Part shown: positions 10,009 to 21,734 of the stretch, piece after piece
How positions within the stretch are numbered: position 1 is the stretch's first letter
How the letters are laid out: each line of letters begins with the position of its first letter
NCBI GenBank assembly: GCA_037893245.1
Contig: JBAIAA010000511.1
Location: 62,001-126,000 of the forward strand
Length of the DNA: 64,000 nt
Reading direction: 5' to 3'
Source of the DNA: Crossaster papposus
Lineage: Eukaryota > Echinodermata > Asteroidea > Velatida > Solasteridae
The notes under the pieces: model-generated
What the model saw: only the letters and a program-made list of their open reading frames with translations
The model's database searches: none
Told to the model about the DNA's origin: nothing
Translations under genes and position numbers: made by a program

Positions 10009-13000
10009 CATCTTCCTTTCTTAATAAAAGAAGTTTATATAGATGAAGTTCTGTTATGACTGAAAAGTTCCAATGTTCTGCATTCTAGTTGATACACGTA
10101 TCACGATCAAGGTAGTGTTCTGACGACGTGATACAAGTTCAATGTTCATTCTTGAAGTTGGGTGTTTATCAAAGCAGCTGAAATTTTGCAATCTTATATT
10201 TACTGAAGAAAACTTTCAATTAAGACAAATCTAATTTCTAAAACTTTCACATGAAAAACTAGAAGAATAACGCTGTGAAACATTAACGCTAAATCTACAC
10301 GTGTGTAACTGTTCTAAGTTTAACTATAAGTATAGTTGGGCAAGTCCCGCGATTTACAGATCAAGCCTTATCGGTGGCTTAACAACTCGTCCACTCCTGG
10401 TCGTAGTAGCTGGTGGTTGCGTGATGTCCTTGTTGTTGTCGTTGCTGGGTTCTACTGTTGTTGTGGTTGGTTCCAAATCCAGTTCTTTGGATGATGGCTC
10501 GATGAAGTCGCGCTGTTGTGGCAGTTGTGGGGCAACTCTCAGGTGGCGCCTATTGCGACGTCTCGTACCATTGCCCGTCTCTACTTGGTAAGAATGATTT
10601 GGCAATGCGGCTGCAACACACCGCCCTGAGACCACACGTTCTTGGTCGTGTCCAGCAACCTGACTGTATCTCCTATCTGTAGTTGAGGTAGGTCACGGGA
10701 TCCAGATTGTTTGTTGTGTTGTACCTTTTGTTTTTCCTTTTGTTGATCCTTTCTATGTTTAAAGGCTTGGCTGTCGAGATGTTTGAAGTCGAGCAGGCTA
10801 TCCACCATAGGCAGATTGGATCGAATGCGTCGGTTGTACAACAGTTCTGCTGGAGATTTTCCGCACTCTAATGGTGTACTACGGTAGATCTGCAAAGCCC
10901 TGTAGATATCTTGGCCACTGTTAGCTGTTTTGCGGATCATGTTCTTGACGATTTTCACGGCATTTTCCACCAATCCATTTGATTGAGGATAGTGGGGACT
11001 CGATGTGGTGTGTGTGAAGTCCCAATCTGCTGAAAAGCGTTTGAATTCAGCACTGGCAAACTGGGGTCCATTATCGCTGAATATTTCACATGGAGTTCCT
11101 TGTCGCGAAAACACAGACTTTAAGCTTTTGATCACTGTGCCGCTGGTTGTGTTAGTCAATGTGCATACTTCTACAAATTGTGAGAACGTAGTCTACAATG
11201 ACTATGTAGTTCTTACTGTTCAATGTGAACAAATCTGCTCCTACCTTTTTCCATGCTCGGTTGGGAGTAGGGTGCGGCTGGAGTTTCTCTGCCGTCTGTT
11301 TTGTCTGGTATTTTTGACATTCGTTGCAGTTTTTTACCATGTCTGTTACATCTTGGTTGATGCGTGGCCAGTACATGACTTCTCTGGCTCTTCGCTTACA
11401 TTTCTCAATGCCAAGGTGACCTTCGTGGATTTTCTCAAGCATGTTTCGGCGCATTGATGTTGGGATTATGATTTTATTGCCCTTGAACAACATGCCGTCT
11501 GCTTGAGACAGTTCATCACGTGCATTCCAGTAGTCACTAACGGCAACTGGACAATTGCTCTTCACGTCGGGCCAACCTTCATTGATTACTGTGCTCAGTG
11601 TCTGTAGAGTTTCATCGCGTTGTGTTTCTACGGCGATTTCTTTCTTCCTGTTGGAGGACACTGGCATGCTTGTCAATATTGTATTGACGTAGGCTTGGAT
11701 ATCATCCTCTCTGGAGCTGTCGTTCTCTGCATGAGGATCTACGGCCCTTGAAAGTGTGTCAGCGGTATACATGAACTTGCCCGGTGTGTAAGACACTTTC
11801 AAGTCGTAGCGTTGTACTCTGATAAGCATGCGTTGTACTCTTAATGGACAATCACACAGTGGTTTAGTGAACAACGGAATTAGTGGTTTATGATCGGTTT
11901 CCACTTCTACGATTTGCCCATAGATGTACTGGTGAAAGCGTTCACATGCATAGGTTATGGCCAACAGTTCCTTTTCAATTTGGGCGTATCTTGTCTCGGC
12001 CGCTGTCATTGACCTGGATGCGTACGCCACTGGTGCCCATGCATTCTGATACTGTTGTAGTAGAACTGCACCAAGCCCATTCTTTGATGCATCAGCCGAT
12101 AGCTTGATGGGCTTCTTTGGGTCATAGAATTTTAGCACTGGCGCTGTTGTCAGTATGACTTTTAGTTCTTGCCAGGCCTTTTCTTGTGCTTCAAGCCAAA
12201 ACCATTGATTTTTCTGGTCTAGCAAGCTGCGTAGTGGAGCTGACTTGGTAGATAGATTTGGGATGAATTTGCTCATGTAGTTGATCATCCCCATGAATCT
12301 CTGTACATCATTCTTATTTTGGGGTTTCTGCATGTTGAGGATAGCGGATACCTTTTTGGGATCAGGCAAGACTCCTTGGTCGCTGATGACATCTCCAATG
12401 AAGGTCAATTTTCTCACCCCAAACTCGCACTTTTCTCGGTTTAGTTTGAGATTATTGCGCTCTGCTATCTCTAGTACTTGTCTGAGATTCCGGTCATGCT
12501 CTTCACGAGTTGAACCCCAAACAATGATATCATCCATCATCGTGTTGACCCCTGGCACATCAGCAAAGAGATCATGGATGATTTTGTGATATACCTCTGG
12601 TGCACTGCAAATGCCAAAGGGAAGACGAAGGAATCGATACCTCCCAAACGGTGTAATGAACGTGCAAAGTTCTGAGCTGGCATCGTCTAGTTGTATTTGC
12701 CAAAATCCGCTTGAGGCATCCAGTTTAATGAAGAATTTTGCTCCAGCAAAGTGTGCTGTGATTTCAGCACGAGATGGCAGCTTGTAGTGTGCTCGCTTGA
12801 TTGCCCGGTTTAGATCTCGTGGATCTAGACACACTCGGAGCTTGCCGTTTTTCTTGTCAACGACACAGAGTGACGACACCCAATCTGTTGGTTGGTCTAT
12901 CTTTGTGATCACCTGCATTTGCTCCATTTTGTCCAGCTCCTCCTTTAGTTTGTCTTGGAGTGGAAAAGGGACTTCCCTACATGCATGCTGGACGGGTATA

Positions 13001-14549
13001 GCATCTTCACGAATTGTGATGTGGTGTGTTCCTGGTAGGCATCCTAACCCAGTGAACACTTCCTCGAAATCTTCTATTTCTAGGGGTGTTGTAGCGATGT
13101 TTAGTACTTTCTTTATGAGGTTCATCTTTTCACAAGCTTTCAACCCTAACAATGGCTGATGGTCTCCTGGTGTGACTAGAAATGCAATGAAGTAGTTCTT
13201 ACTTTTGTGTTGCACCTTGGTCATACATCTGCCGGTGATGGGTATGTCTACTCCCGTATATCCTGTAGCCTTCACTTTTGCTGCGTGAAGTTTTGGCTGT
13301 GGTTTCATTTGTTGAAACAGCTTTTCGGGAAGGAGATTGGCTTGAGCCCCTGTATCTAGCTTGTAGTTGACTCTTATTCCATGTGTATGGAGTTGGAGTT
13401 TCCATTCGTCGTTTCCTGTATCTCTATCAATCACATCCACGAAGAATTCTTCCATATCTTCTGGAGTTTCAGTGACATCATGCACATGTTTCTTTCTGTA
13501 AGGAGAGCTTTGTGCAGCCTTGCACACTTTTGCAAAGTGGTTTGTTTTGCCACATTTTGTGCACGTTTTTCCATAAGCAGGGCATGCACCATACTCATGT
13601 GTTTGGCCACATCGATAACATGTTTTGGTACTCTTACTCGAGGTATGTTGAGACTTTTTGTAGAAACTTCCTTTGCCATTCGATCTTCGATCTTTTGCTC
13701 TTACCGCATCTACCGGTTTGCCGGATGGCGCTAGCGCCTTGGCTTGTAGCTTTGTGGTTTCTGCTGCTCTGCATAGCTGCATGACTTTTTCCAGAGTGAG
13801 GTTATCTCCCCTTAAGAGTCTCTCTCTTAAACCGTCCACTGGAATTCCACAAATGATGCGATCTCTGATTAGCGAATCCTTAAGCTCGCCAAATTCACAT
13901 GACTTACTGCGCGTACGTAGTTCCGTTGCGTATTGGTCAATGGTTTCTCCTGGTTGCTGATCTCTGGTAAAGAACCTGTGGCGTTCAAATGTGATATTGC
14001 GCTTCGGCATGCAGTACTCCTCAAACTTCTGTAGTACAACATCTAGTTTCATATTATCATCTTGTGGTTCAAAGATAAATGTGTTGTAGATGTCGAGGGC
14101 TGCTTCCCCTATGATATATAGGAGAGTTGATGTCTGCGTCTTATCATCTTTATCCGATAAGCCTGAAGCTGTATTATACAATGTATATCGCTGCTTAAAT
14201 CGCTTCCAATTCTCAGCCAAGTTGCCAGTCAGATCCAATGCCGGAGGTTGTGATAGATGAGGTAGCTGTGCCATGTTAGTGTTCAAGATATTGTCCTTGT
14301 ACTGATGAGTATTATCGATCTCTGTCAGGTACTTACCCCTATCATTAAGCTAACTATTAGCTAGACAACAGGAGGAGCAATAGCCCGTCCCCCAACTAAG
14401 AGATCAGTTCGACAACTAACGTTACAACGTTATTTATAATGTCTTTATATATCGGCAATTCTTGAGTTTTTATGGCAGATTTTATGCCTCACCTCCATCC
14501 ATATTCAGCTATTCTTTCTTGACAAGAGAAATCTTCACTTCTGACACCA

Positions 14550-14701
14550 TGTTGTGATCTTACACGACACGGATGGCAAGGATTACTTTAGATTTATTGT
14601 GTCTCGAAAACGGTACATGTCTGGTTAGTCCGGTAGCCATTTTCTAACTCCCCAGTTCCCACCAATAGAGGGGGCTATTAAAGTTCAGTGTAATATCAAC
14701 A
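14550..14701 (-). repeat. 5' LTR of the Ty3/gypsy element
   Basis: A 152-base long terminal repeat, partner of 9858-10008. In element orientation it is followed directly by the primer-binding site. Near identity of the two LTRs indicates recent insertion. Confidence 0.95.
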
Positions 14702-16195
14702 CAGTACACCTTAAACCTTTATCATGCTTTTAAAATAACTCGGGCAGTTTTGTTGTCACTGGTGAGGGGCAGTTTTGATAGCTTTCGTGACGGATGCAAA
14801 TTAAATCTTCCCGCAAGATCAGCGATTACGACAAGCAGTGTGGGCTGTAGTGCCGTGCCGTGCCGTGCTAGGGAAATGTTCCCGCACACGCGCTTTCGTT
14901 TAGTTGTACAATGCAGTTGCGTAACCTCGGTGGAATAAGTTAAGCTACTTTTCACCGCGCAGTGCCGGCGTAAATTTCTCGTCTGAACGCAAGCATATTT
15001 TGGATTAAAAAATTCTTATCTACTGGCCTCGATGTACAAATAAAAAGGTGTTAAAAAACCCTGAGCCTGTTTATTTACGAAACCCTAGTCATAAAAAAAA
15101 TTATATATATTCCTAAGGTTAATGATGAAATTGTCTTTGTAATATAGAAAAAAAAAAAAATGGTACTTAAAGACTTATTTGTCTGAACTCCTAAACAATT
15201 TCCAACCGATTTCAGGAGTAAATAATAATACAATATATTCTTGGTTTTTTCCGGTATCTAATAAAATCGACAAACACCTGACCATTGAATTACGAGACTA
15301 GCAAAATAAATTCCAGGTTTATTGAATAACATTTATTTCTAGTTTCATTGTTGAAATGACTGAAATAAAGACAAAGTAACTTGCTTCCTTTCTTCCTATC
15401 GGTGTTCTTATTTGTTTACAGGTTTATGGCCAATTGACCGTTATCCCATTTTACACGTAGTGTGAGTCAGTGTGCGCTGTTTTTCAATCCAAACTTCCAA
15501 TACCGGTATCCATAATATACTCCTCTGGTCAAAATTTATTTCAAGTTATCATTCCAGCTAAAAATGGTAAATATTAGATTTAAAAAGAAAAGTATAAAAA
15601 TCAGGATTCATATTGCCACAACATTAACAAAAAATAGGTAGAAATTGGCCTCAGATTACGCCAGAGCTAGAGCACCTAAGAAACCAACAAATTTCAGGGC
15701 CCTTAAGCGGGCCCTGAAACCCCGGCCGCAGGGACTCCCCGCTACGCGCTCGTGATGTGCGCTTCGCGCACATGCTCCGCAGTTACATGTACTCAAATTG
15801 TTACACACCCAACTTTTTTTTTGAAACACCCAATTCACAAAATCCTGCCTAAGACCCATTCTTACCTCCAAAATTACGAGAAATTTGGGCATCTTTTTTT
15901 TCAGTCGAACTGAGTGCAACGCACAGTTCAGGCTGGATTATAATCCAATGACCCGTGACGTCATTTGAGTGTGCAAAGCCCACCTCGAGGGCGCTTCACA
16001 AGTTGAGATGCGACGGCTGTTTCGTGTGCAATGGATTTGCCAAGTATATTCACTCGTATTTTATGGGCATGGAACGCAATTGTGGGGATGATTATAAATC
16101 ACAGCGACTGAATGGGGAATTGTCAAAGCAACTCTGTTCATGATAACATTATACCTTGTTTGGAGGTTAAATGCACGAAACTTTACTTTATGGCG
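14702..16195. other. intronic DNA; one strong hairpin
   Basis: AT-rich DNA with no supported exon. At 15692-15719 a perfect 11-base inverted pair (TTTCAGGGCCC / GGGCCCTGAAA) surrounds a 6-base loop, followed by a GC-rich tract with CGCGCTCGTGATGTGCGC words. This looks like the end of an old repeat. Confidence 0.5.
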
Positions 16196-16335
16196 TAAGT
16201 GGACTTACGCCATAACTTATTGCGTAAGTTGCGCAATAACTTTAGGATGGATTTCATAAAAGTTACGCATTATCGGGATATGTCGTAACTCACCGAGTTA
16301 CGCCATAAGATGTGGCGTAACTGGCTATGTGTCGT
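16196..16335. repeat. cluster of short palindromes with GGCGTAA / TTACGCC words
   Basis: Several inverted pairs (GGCGTAAGTGGACTTACGCC, GCGTAAGTTGCGCAATAAC, CGAGTTACGCCATAAG) lie within 140 bases. The region could fold into several hairpins. It is likely a decayed palindromic transposon. Confidence 0.6.
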
Positions 16336-16879
16336 AAATATGGCGTTCAACGTGAACACCGAAGAGCGCTTCGCCGTGAAAGATTATTCCGTGACCGAAT
16401 AAATCCCCTATAGATCATCTCGAAGACGACGAAATCAGAGGGCGGTATCGCTTTTCTCGGAAGGGTATTTTCTATATTGTTGAAGATTTACGACATGTTT
16501 TGGAGCGTCCTACAAGGATAGTTTCTCATTTTCCGTTAACGTTAGTAAATGTCGAGTGCAACAAAACCACCCTCATTTAAATATCACTTTCTCAAATCAT
16601 AACAAATCGCCGGCGCACTTTTTTGTCTCAAAAGTTAAACAGCGCCCTCATGCACCCCTAAAAGATAAATGTAGGCCTATATTGGTCGAACAAAATACAT
16701 AATGTTCTCGGGGATAAAAAGGACAATGTGGTTTGTAAGGAGCGCGTTCTCGAAATGTATTGTTAGATATTAAAGCAAAAGCAACCCACCTGTTAAATGT
16801 AATCTTGGAACCAAGACTAATTTCAATGTCAAGTATAAAGGGGCATTCAAAATATCAATGTTTTAAAGTTTGACTTTTA
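16336..16879. other. intronic DNA, nothing recognised
   Basis: No open frame, repeat ends or splice-flanked coding block could be supported here. Confidence 0.5.
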
Positions 16880-17111
16880 ACCAGTTCGCGCTGGATGACG
16901 TATACAAATGCAACGTTTTTCCCAGATTCAAAACGGATGACGCATAAACACGCCACGAGCAAGGCCGGAAATGTTCGTCAGCAACGAGCAAGGCCAGAAA
17001 TGTCTGTCAGCAACGAGCAAGGCCGGAAATGCGTGGGTGTGCTTTCCGGTATCATCGGGCTGAACCCGCCTCGGATCGAGTTTTGTTAAAAATAATTCCG
17101 CGCGAACTGGT
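16880..17111. mobile_element. MITE with ACCAGTTCGCGC ends, copy 1
   Basis: The left end ACCAGTTCGCGC is matched in inverse by GCGCGAACTGGT at the right end. Inside are three tandem copies of a unit of about 27 bases (GCAACGAGCAAGGCCGG followed by AAATGTCTGTCA). Copies 2 and 3 of the family are at 17877-18122 and 51313-51533 and have two such units. No coding capacity. Confidence 0.85.
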
Positions 17112-17876
17112 GGAGACTATGGAACGTCAAAAGCTAGTACATGTAGAACAAGAATTTTAAGTTTTCAGAAACTGCGACAGATAGTAAAATCCAAATTTCT
17201 GCTACCATAAAATCCATTTTTTTAAAACCCGTTTGGAATTTCTGAAAACCTAAAATTCTACTAGCTCTGAGAAAATCGGAAAATACGGTTGTCAACTTTT
17301 GTTGCTCCATAGGAGACAATTCACCTACATTTTAGAGTCAAAAGTTTGTAAACGTTGATTACTTTTATTTTTGGCCCCAATAAATAGAGAAAATTATGAC
17401 AGGGAATAAAGAACATTTGGAAATTAGAAGTTAAACTGACCTGGTCAATCTTCCTGGGCACCTTTGGCTCAGTTAAACTACCCACGCGGCGTGGGTAAGT
17501 AACCTGTGAGGAAAGTTACCCAGGCTGTTCGCACTTGACTTGAAATGGGTAAGTTACCCATTGGCTCGGTTAGTTTGCCCAAATTAAGTCCAGTGCGGAC
17601 AGGGCTTAACACTTCACACACATTCATTATAGCTAAGCTTTAGTTTCGTCCCCGATTATCACCGAGCTCGATTTAAATTTAAACAAGTTACCAATTAATT
17701 TTATTTAAGGTGCAGTACAATTCAAATGTGCAGTATTCTGTTTCGAGCTGAATTTTAAAAGGATGTGAGAGCTTTATTTCTAGTTAATTATAAGTAAAAT
17801 TGGAATGGTTAATTACGCCGAAAGAAGAAACAGACAATAGGTGCAAAAAGTACACACGTGTCTACTACAGACGTTA
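17112..17876. other. intronic DNA between two copies of one MITE
   Basis: No supported exon. A short segment near 17490-17600 with TGGGTAAGTTACCCA and AAGTCCAGTGCGGAC words is related to the dispersed repeat at 1935-2125. Confidence 0.45.
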
Positions 17877-18122
17877 ACCAGTTCGCGCCAGAGGACGTAT
17901 ATACACGCAACGTTTTGTCCGAAATTCACGCAGATTCAAGCGGATGACGCATAAACACGTCACGGGCAAGGCCGGAAATGTCTGCCAGCAGCGAGCAAGG
18001 CCGAAAATGCGTGGGTGTGCTTCCCGATACCATCGGCCTGAACCCGCCTCGGATCGAGTTTCGTTAACAATAATCCCGCGCCTCGGCTTAGGTGATGTTA
18101 AATAATCCTGACGCGAACTGGT
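17877..18122. mobile_element. MITE with ACCAGTTCGCGC ends, copy 2
   Basis: Same family as 16880-17111: ends ACCAGTTCGCGC and its inverse, internal AAGGCCGGAAATG units. It stops only 12 bases downstream of the splice donor of transporter exon 3, so it sits at the very edge of the intron. Confidence 0.85.
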
Positions 18123-18134
18123 TTTAAGGCTCAC

Positions 18135-18190
18135 CTGTTCGACCATATCTATCGATTAAGATTCCCGCCACAACAGCCGTAACGGCTTCC
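18135..18190 (-). CDS. MFSD1-like transporter, exon 3 of the visible part (TM2 end and motif A loop)
   Basis: A 56-base exon between an acceptor (TTCTCATCGTTGCAG) and a donor (GTGAGCC). Joined in phase to the exon at 21311-21435 and to that at 605-751, it encodes EAVTAVVAGILIDRYGRT. GILIDRYGRT is the conserved loop between helices 2 and 3 of major-facilitator carriers (pattern G-x3-D-R-x-G-R). It starts after two bases of a glycine codon and ends with the first base of an alanine codon, matching both neighbours. The exon is too small to be noticed by open-frame length; splice sites, phase and motif together make it convincing. The downstream intron is 17,383 bases and full of transposons. Confidence 0.85.
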
Positions 18191-18359
18191 CTGCAACGAT
18201 GAGAAATCAATTAGTTTTCCCGAATAGTTTTCCTTTGTTAAACTGTTACGAAACAAAACCTTATGAGCAAACGTGTGCAATAGTTGTTGACGGCGTTCAA
18301 CCGTCTATAATCAAATGTCCTAAGTCGGAGGACGTTGGGCTGAAACGGTAAGCACTTAA

Positions 18360-18699
18360 AGGTAAGATACACCATTGGTAATTGCTTGAATTATCAGTAA
18401 TAGGTAGATTTGGGGGTTGTATTTGAATATCGTGCCTGTCCTTAGTTTTACAACCTTGAATGCAAAAAAAAACCAAGAAAAATGGCTTTCGTTTTTAGCC
18501 GGCGTCGGGCAGTTGTTCTTGTTGTTCGGTGGTTTTTTTCACGATCGCCGTCTGGTGATCGTGAATTTGTTTGTACAGGATATCTAGCGCAATCATTTTG
18601 CTGGATGCCTACAATCATTATATACTTTCAAATAAGTGAGATATTTCTGAATAATTCGGTAGTAAAATCTTTCGATATCTGCAAATGGTGTATTCTGCT
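18360..18699 (+). mobile_element. TTAA-flanked MITE (AGGTAAGATACACCAT), copy 1
   Basis: The element starts AGGTAAGATACACCAT and ends with an imperfect inverse, between TTAA at 18356-18359 and TTAA at 18700-18703. Two more copies in inverse orientation are at 18919-19300 and 20371-20759. Internal landmarks are GATATCTAGCGCAAT and a GATCGCCG...CGGCGATC-like hairpin. TTAA targets suggest the piggyBac superfamily; no transposase. It lies in intron 2 of the transporter. Confidence 0.82.
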
Positions 18700-18918
18700 T
18701 TAATTAGCAACCAAATTGACAATTCTAATCCAAGCCCGACAGCACAGTGGGCCAGAATCGACTTAAAGCTTGCATTTAAAAAAAACCAAATTGTTTGAGG
18801 AAAATAACATCCTATAGAATATGTTTCCACCCATATTTATTTTTTTTGTAAGTTTTGATAGTGCCGTTTACCACTGTGAAGGCCTAAACAAACAATTCAT
18901 TCACATTTAGCACTTTAA

Positions 18919-19300
18919 AGGTATAGGAAACACCATTTGCAGATATCGACAAAAATTACTACCGAATTATTATGAATTATCTTACTTATATAAAAGTCGA
19001 TAATGATTGTAGGCATCTAGCAAAAGGATTGCACTAGATATCCGGTAATTGTTCTGAAAATTGAGTTTTATAAAAACAAAGTCACGGTCGCCGGAAGACG
19101 ATCGCAATTAAGGCAGTCAACATAAGAACCACTGCCTGACGCCGGTTGAAAACGAACCCCGTTTTTCTTTCTTTTCTCAGCTTCAATGATTGTAAAACTT
19201 TGGACAGATCAGTTATACGATATTTACTATAAAATACAACCCACCAAATCCACCCATTCGTGATAAATCAAGCAATTACCAATGGTGTATGTATCCACCT
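18919..19300 (-). mobile_element. TTAA-flanked MITE (AGGTAAGATACACCAT), copy 2
   Basis: Inverse-oriented relative of 18360-18699, flanked by TTAA at 18915-18918 and 19301-19304. It lies only 215 bases from copy 1, so the pair could form a long hairpin in the transporter pre-mRNA. Confidence 0.8.
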
Positions 19301-19528
19301 TTAATACCGACTGAGTATGTAATACGGATTTCGAATAATATACATTTCGTATACCCCAGTCCGTATAATACAGATTTCGGGTTTTTGTTTGCCGGGTATA
19401 GGGGGATATTTTCATGCTAGATATCCACTTCCTGCGCAAAATATCTGCCAAATGACACAATGCATTACCCCTGAAGTGGACGTAAACATATTCCAAATTG
19501 TTTTTTCCCATAATCTTCCAATTTCTTC

Positions 19529-19641
19529 GGGTTTCTTCAGGCTTACGAGCTACAGTGCCTTGGGCGCTTTTGAGGAATCCTCGGTTTCATTGCCGGAAAA
19601 AAAATATAAAAAAAATAAAAAAAAAATAATAATAATAATAT
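19529..19641 (+). repeat. 5'-truncated SINE tail
   Basis: GGGTTTCTTC...GGCTTACGAGCTACAGTGCC matches the 3' part of the full SINE at 30006-30400 and ends in an A-rich, then (AAT)n tail. Truncation at the 5' end and a simple-sequence tail are what retroposition leaves. Confidence 0.8.
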
Positions 19642-19960
19642 CACCCCGTATAGGTGTGCATACCTTGCAAATAAAATCGCTATGAGCATTTATACTCGTG
19701 TCAATCATTGTGATACCGGCACTTGGCTCTCCGGGTCACCCCGTCTTATATTCCATGAAACGGAAGTTATTTGTAATTAATCATGAAATAATAAACGGGT
19801 CCACTAAAGTCGAAGTCTGTTTTTGTTTAGCCGCTTGGCTGCTCCGTGGTCTACACTTGATATCAATCCGTCAGAAGTATCATATTAAAATTGTCAAAAT
19901 GTAATATAATAGTCAAATATTGATATAATTACCAATTTAAAGTAATAGTCATTATAGGCA

Positions 19961-20234
19961 CCAAATAGGCACTTGGGGAGACAATCCCATAGAGATGTAC
20001 ACAAACTTAAGACAGTCCTAACTTGTTTACCCTAACCCTTTTCTCTAAGATCTTCGAGATTTATGATATTTAGACCAAAATCTGTCGTTCTAGGACAAAA
20101 ATAACTCCCAAATATCGGGTTTTTTTTAGGGTAGCTAGACACTTAGGGAGACACTGAAATGTCTCCCTAAGTGACACTGTCTCCTTATTACCTAAAAACT
20201 TACGCTAATTTGTCTCCCCAAGTGCCTGTTTGGA
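19961..20234. mobile_element. MITE with CACTTGGGGAGACA ends, copy 1
   Basis: Ends CCAAATAGGCACTTGGGGAG and its inverse bound 274 bases. Internally a second inverted pair (TTAGGGAGACACT / GTCTCCCTAAGTG) makes a hairpin. Other copies: 35844-36114 complete, 50008-50187 truncated. No coding sequence. Confidence 0.85.
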
Positions 20235-20370
20235 AGAATTAGTTAACTGAAAAGTGGTTTGTTATGTATTTAATACCTTAAAGTCACACCTCGTTAAACC
20301 CTAATAGTCCTGAATCCTGAATCCTCCAATATTCACAGGATTTGCACGCACCCGAGGGAGTTAGGGTAAA

Positions 20371-20759
20371 AGGTAGGATACACCATTTGCAGATGTCGAA
20401 AATATTTACTACCGAATTATTAAGAAATATCTTGCCCATTTGAAAGTAAATAATGATTCTAGGCATCTAGAAAAATAATTGCGCTAGATATCCTCTTATT
20501 ATTCGGAAAAATTAAATTGTATAAAAAAAAAATCGGGATCGCCGGGCGGCGATCGCGAAAAAACAGAAGAAGAAAAAAGATAACATAATAATAACTGCTC
20601 GACGCCGGTTGAAAACAATCGCTGTTTTTCGTGCTTTTCTTGGCATTCATGGTTGTAAAACGTCAGACAGGTCAGTTAAACGTAATTTAATATAAGATAC
20701 AAACCCCCAATCTACCCATTCATGATAATTCAAGCAATTACCAATGATGTATACTACCT
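20371..20759 (-). mobile_element. TTAA-type MITE (AGGTAAGATACACCAT), copy 3
   Basis: Same orientation and layout as 18919-19300, with TTAA at 20760-20763 on the right. The left target copy is degraded (GTAAA). It contains a perfect GATCGCCGGGCGGCGATC palindrome at about 20538. Confidence 0.78.
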
Positions 20760-20878
20760 TTAAATGTATACATCCTGGAAATACCCAATTGGGTTACAAA
20801 ATACGTTTTTAACGAAATTATGTTAATCGGAAAGGGCATTTAAAAGTAGGATATAAGCATCCACACATACACGCGAAC

Positions 20879-21130
20879 AGCGCGAGTCGGTAAAAGCGGC
20901 TCAGGAAAACGTACTGTACATCCGGGCCCCTAGTACAGTGCGAGGTCATGCTACACAAGGCGCACGCGATCTTTGTATTGTTTACGTGATCACATTCGCA
21001 TGTGGTTCTGCAAAACGAAAAAGAACAGAAAAGAGCGTGCAGTAGTAAATTGTACTACTAGTACTCGTGTCGACGATGGCGTCAATGATCGATCGGACAT
21101 AATTAAACCGCGCGCGCGAGTATTGGGTAC
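20879..21130 (+). repeat. direct duplication, left copy
   Basis: The block from GCGCGAGTCGGTAAAAGCGG to a CGCGCGCGAG patch recurs in the same orientation at 22233-22512, about 1.35 kb away, with small insertions and deletions. A shared core is GCATGTGGTTCTGCAAAACG. Transporter exon 2 and two MITEs lie between the copies. Ends do not look like LTRs (no TG...CA pair), so a local duplication is favoured. Confidence 0.8.
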
Positions 21131-21310
21131 ACCGTTTGATGTCTCATTCTACAGTGGAAAGGTGTATCTTTCCAACCATACCTATGTTATCAATTGGTTA
21201 CACTACGTGTGGCATTCCGTTAAATTCTGCTTGCATTTTTTTTTAGACACACTGTACTTGTACATTGTATATTGTATATGAAAAAATGGGTAGCCTTATT
21301 ATATTCTCAC

Positions 21311-21435
21311 CCAATACTGTAGATAGCGTAAAGTTGATTGTACTGGAACGGTGTAAAGCCAAGGCCATCAGTGAGGTAGCCTCCATCATCAAACAGCTCA
21401 ACGTCAGAGCCGTTGGAGTATTGAGGTTGGGGGTT
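21311..21435 (-). CDS. MFSD1-like transporter, exon 2 of the visible part (loop 1 and start of TM2)
   Basis: A 125-base exon between an acceptor (GTGTTTTTATTAAACAG) and a donor (GTGAGAAT). It opens in phase 0, as exon 1 demands, and ends two bases into a glycine codon, as exon 3 demands. The peptide runs from NPQPQYSNG through a polar lumen-like loop to GLGFTPFQYNQLYAIYSIG. The LYxxYS block at the start of helix 2 is characteristic of MFSD1-type carriers (human: LLYAWYSWPN). The exon lies between two direct repeats (20879-21130, 22233-22512), and a MITE starts 36 bases upstream of its acceptor. Confidence 0.8.
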
Positions 21436-21470
21436 CTGTTTAATAAAAACACCATGTACATGTACATCAA

Positions 21471-21640
21471 GGCCGAGTTCGGGCGGCCTGTTCTTGACAC
21501 GCGAATTCTGTTCTCGCGCTCGAACGGCGGGAACGCGACCCGTGAACATTGCACTTGGAACAAGAACACACACCACCTATCCATCAGGGTTTTGCAAGAA
21601 CAAGTTACGCGTTTCAAGAACAGACCGCCCGAACTCGGCC
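21471..21640. mobile_element. MITE with GGCCGAGTTCGGGCGG ends
   Basis: The left end GGCCGAGTTCGGGCGGCC is matched in inverse at the right end, followed inward on both sides by TGTTCTTG and CGCG words. 170 bases with no coding capacity; the long open frames across it arise from its base composition. No target duplication was clear. Confidence 0.8.
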
Positions 21641-21734
21641 CATAACATCAGTCCGGGAGCTACCCTTAATGGTTTTCCTTATATGAGAGGGCTCTTACAG
21701 GATTCCTGCACATTGCCTCTCTTTTCTGTGTGTA

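Larger units (their letters stand above)
9858..14701 (-). mobile_element. Ty3/gypsy LTR retrotransposon, nearly whole
   Basis: A 4,844-base element on the minus strand bounded by two short LTRs. Next to the 5' LTR is a primer-binding site (TGGTGTCAGAAGTG), and next to the 3' LTR a purine tract (AAGAAAGGAAGATG). Parts, in rough order: gag (13.7-14.29 kb), two CCHC knuckles (13.52-13.62 kb), protease with LDTGA (13.36 kb), reverse transcriptase with FGICSAPE and MMDD (12.4-12.9 kb), RNase H (12.0-12.1 kb), and integrase with its zinc-binding start and core (10.7-11.45 kb). The polymerase order is that of Ty3/gypsy; short LTRs and total size suit the Mag/SURL/Steamer-like lineage (inference). 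It looks close to whole, with about one or two breaks. The LTRs differ by about one base, so it is young. I could not see a clear target duplication. It lies inside the long transporter intron. Confidence 0.95.

Noticed and set aside
13381-13960. Plus-strand frames of 90-120 codons within the LTR element
   Set aside because: They are shadows of the gag and nucleocapsid region on the minus strand.
21243-21645. Overlapping open frames of 124-126 codons on both strands
   Set aside because: They run across exon 2 and a palindromic MITE. Only the 125-base exon has splice sites and phase; the rest is by-chance openness.
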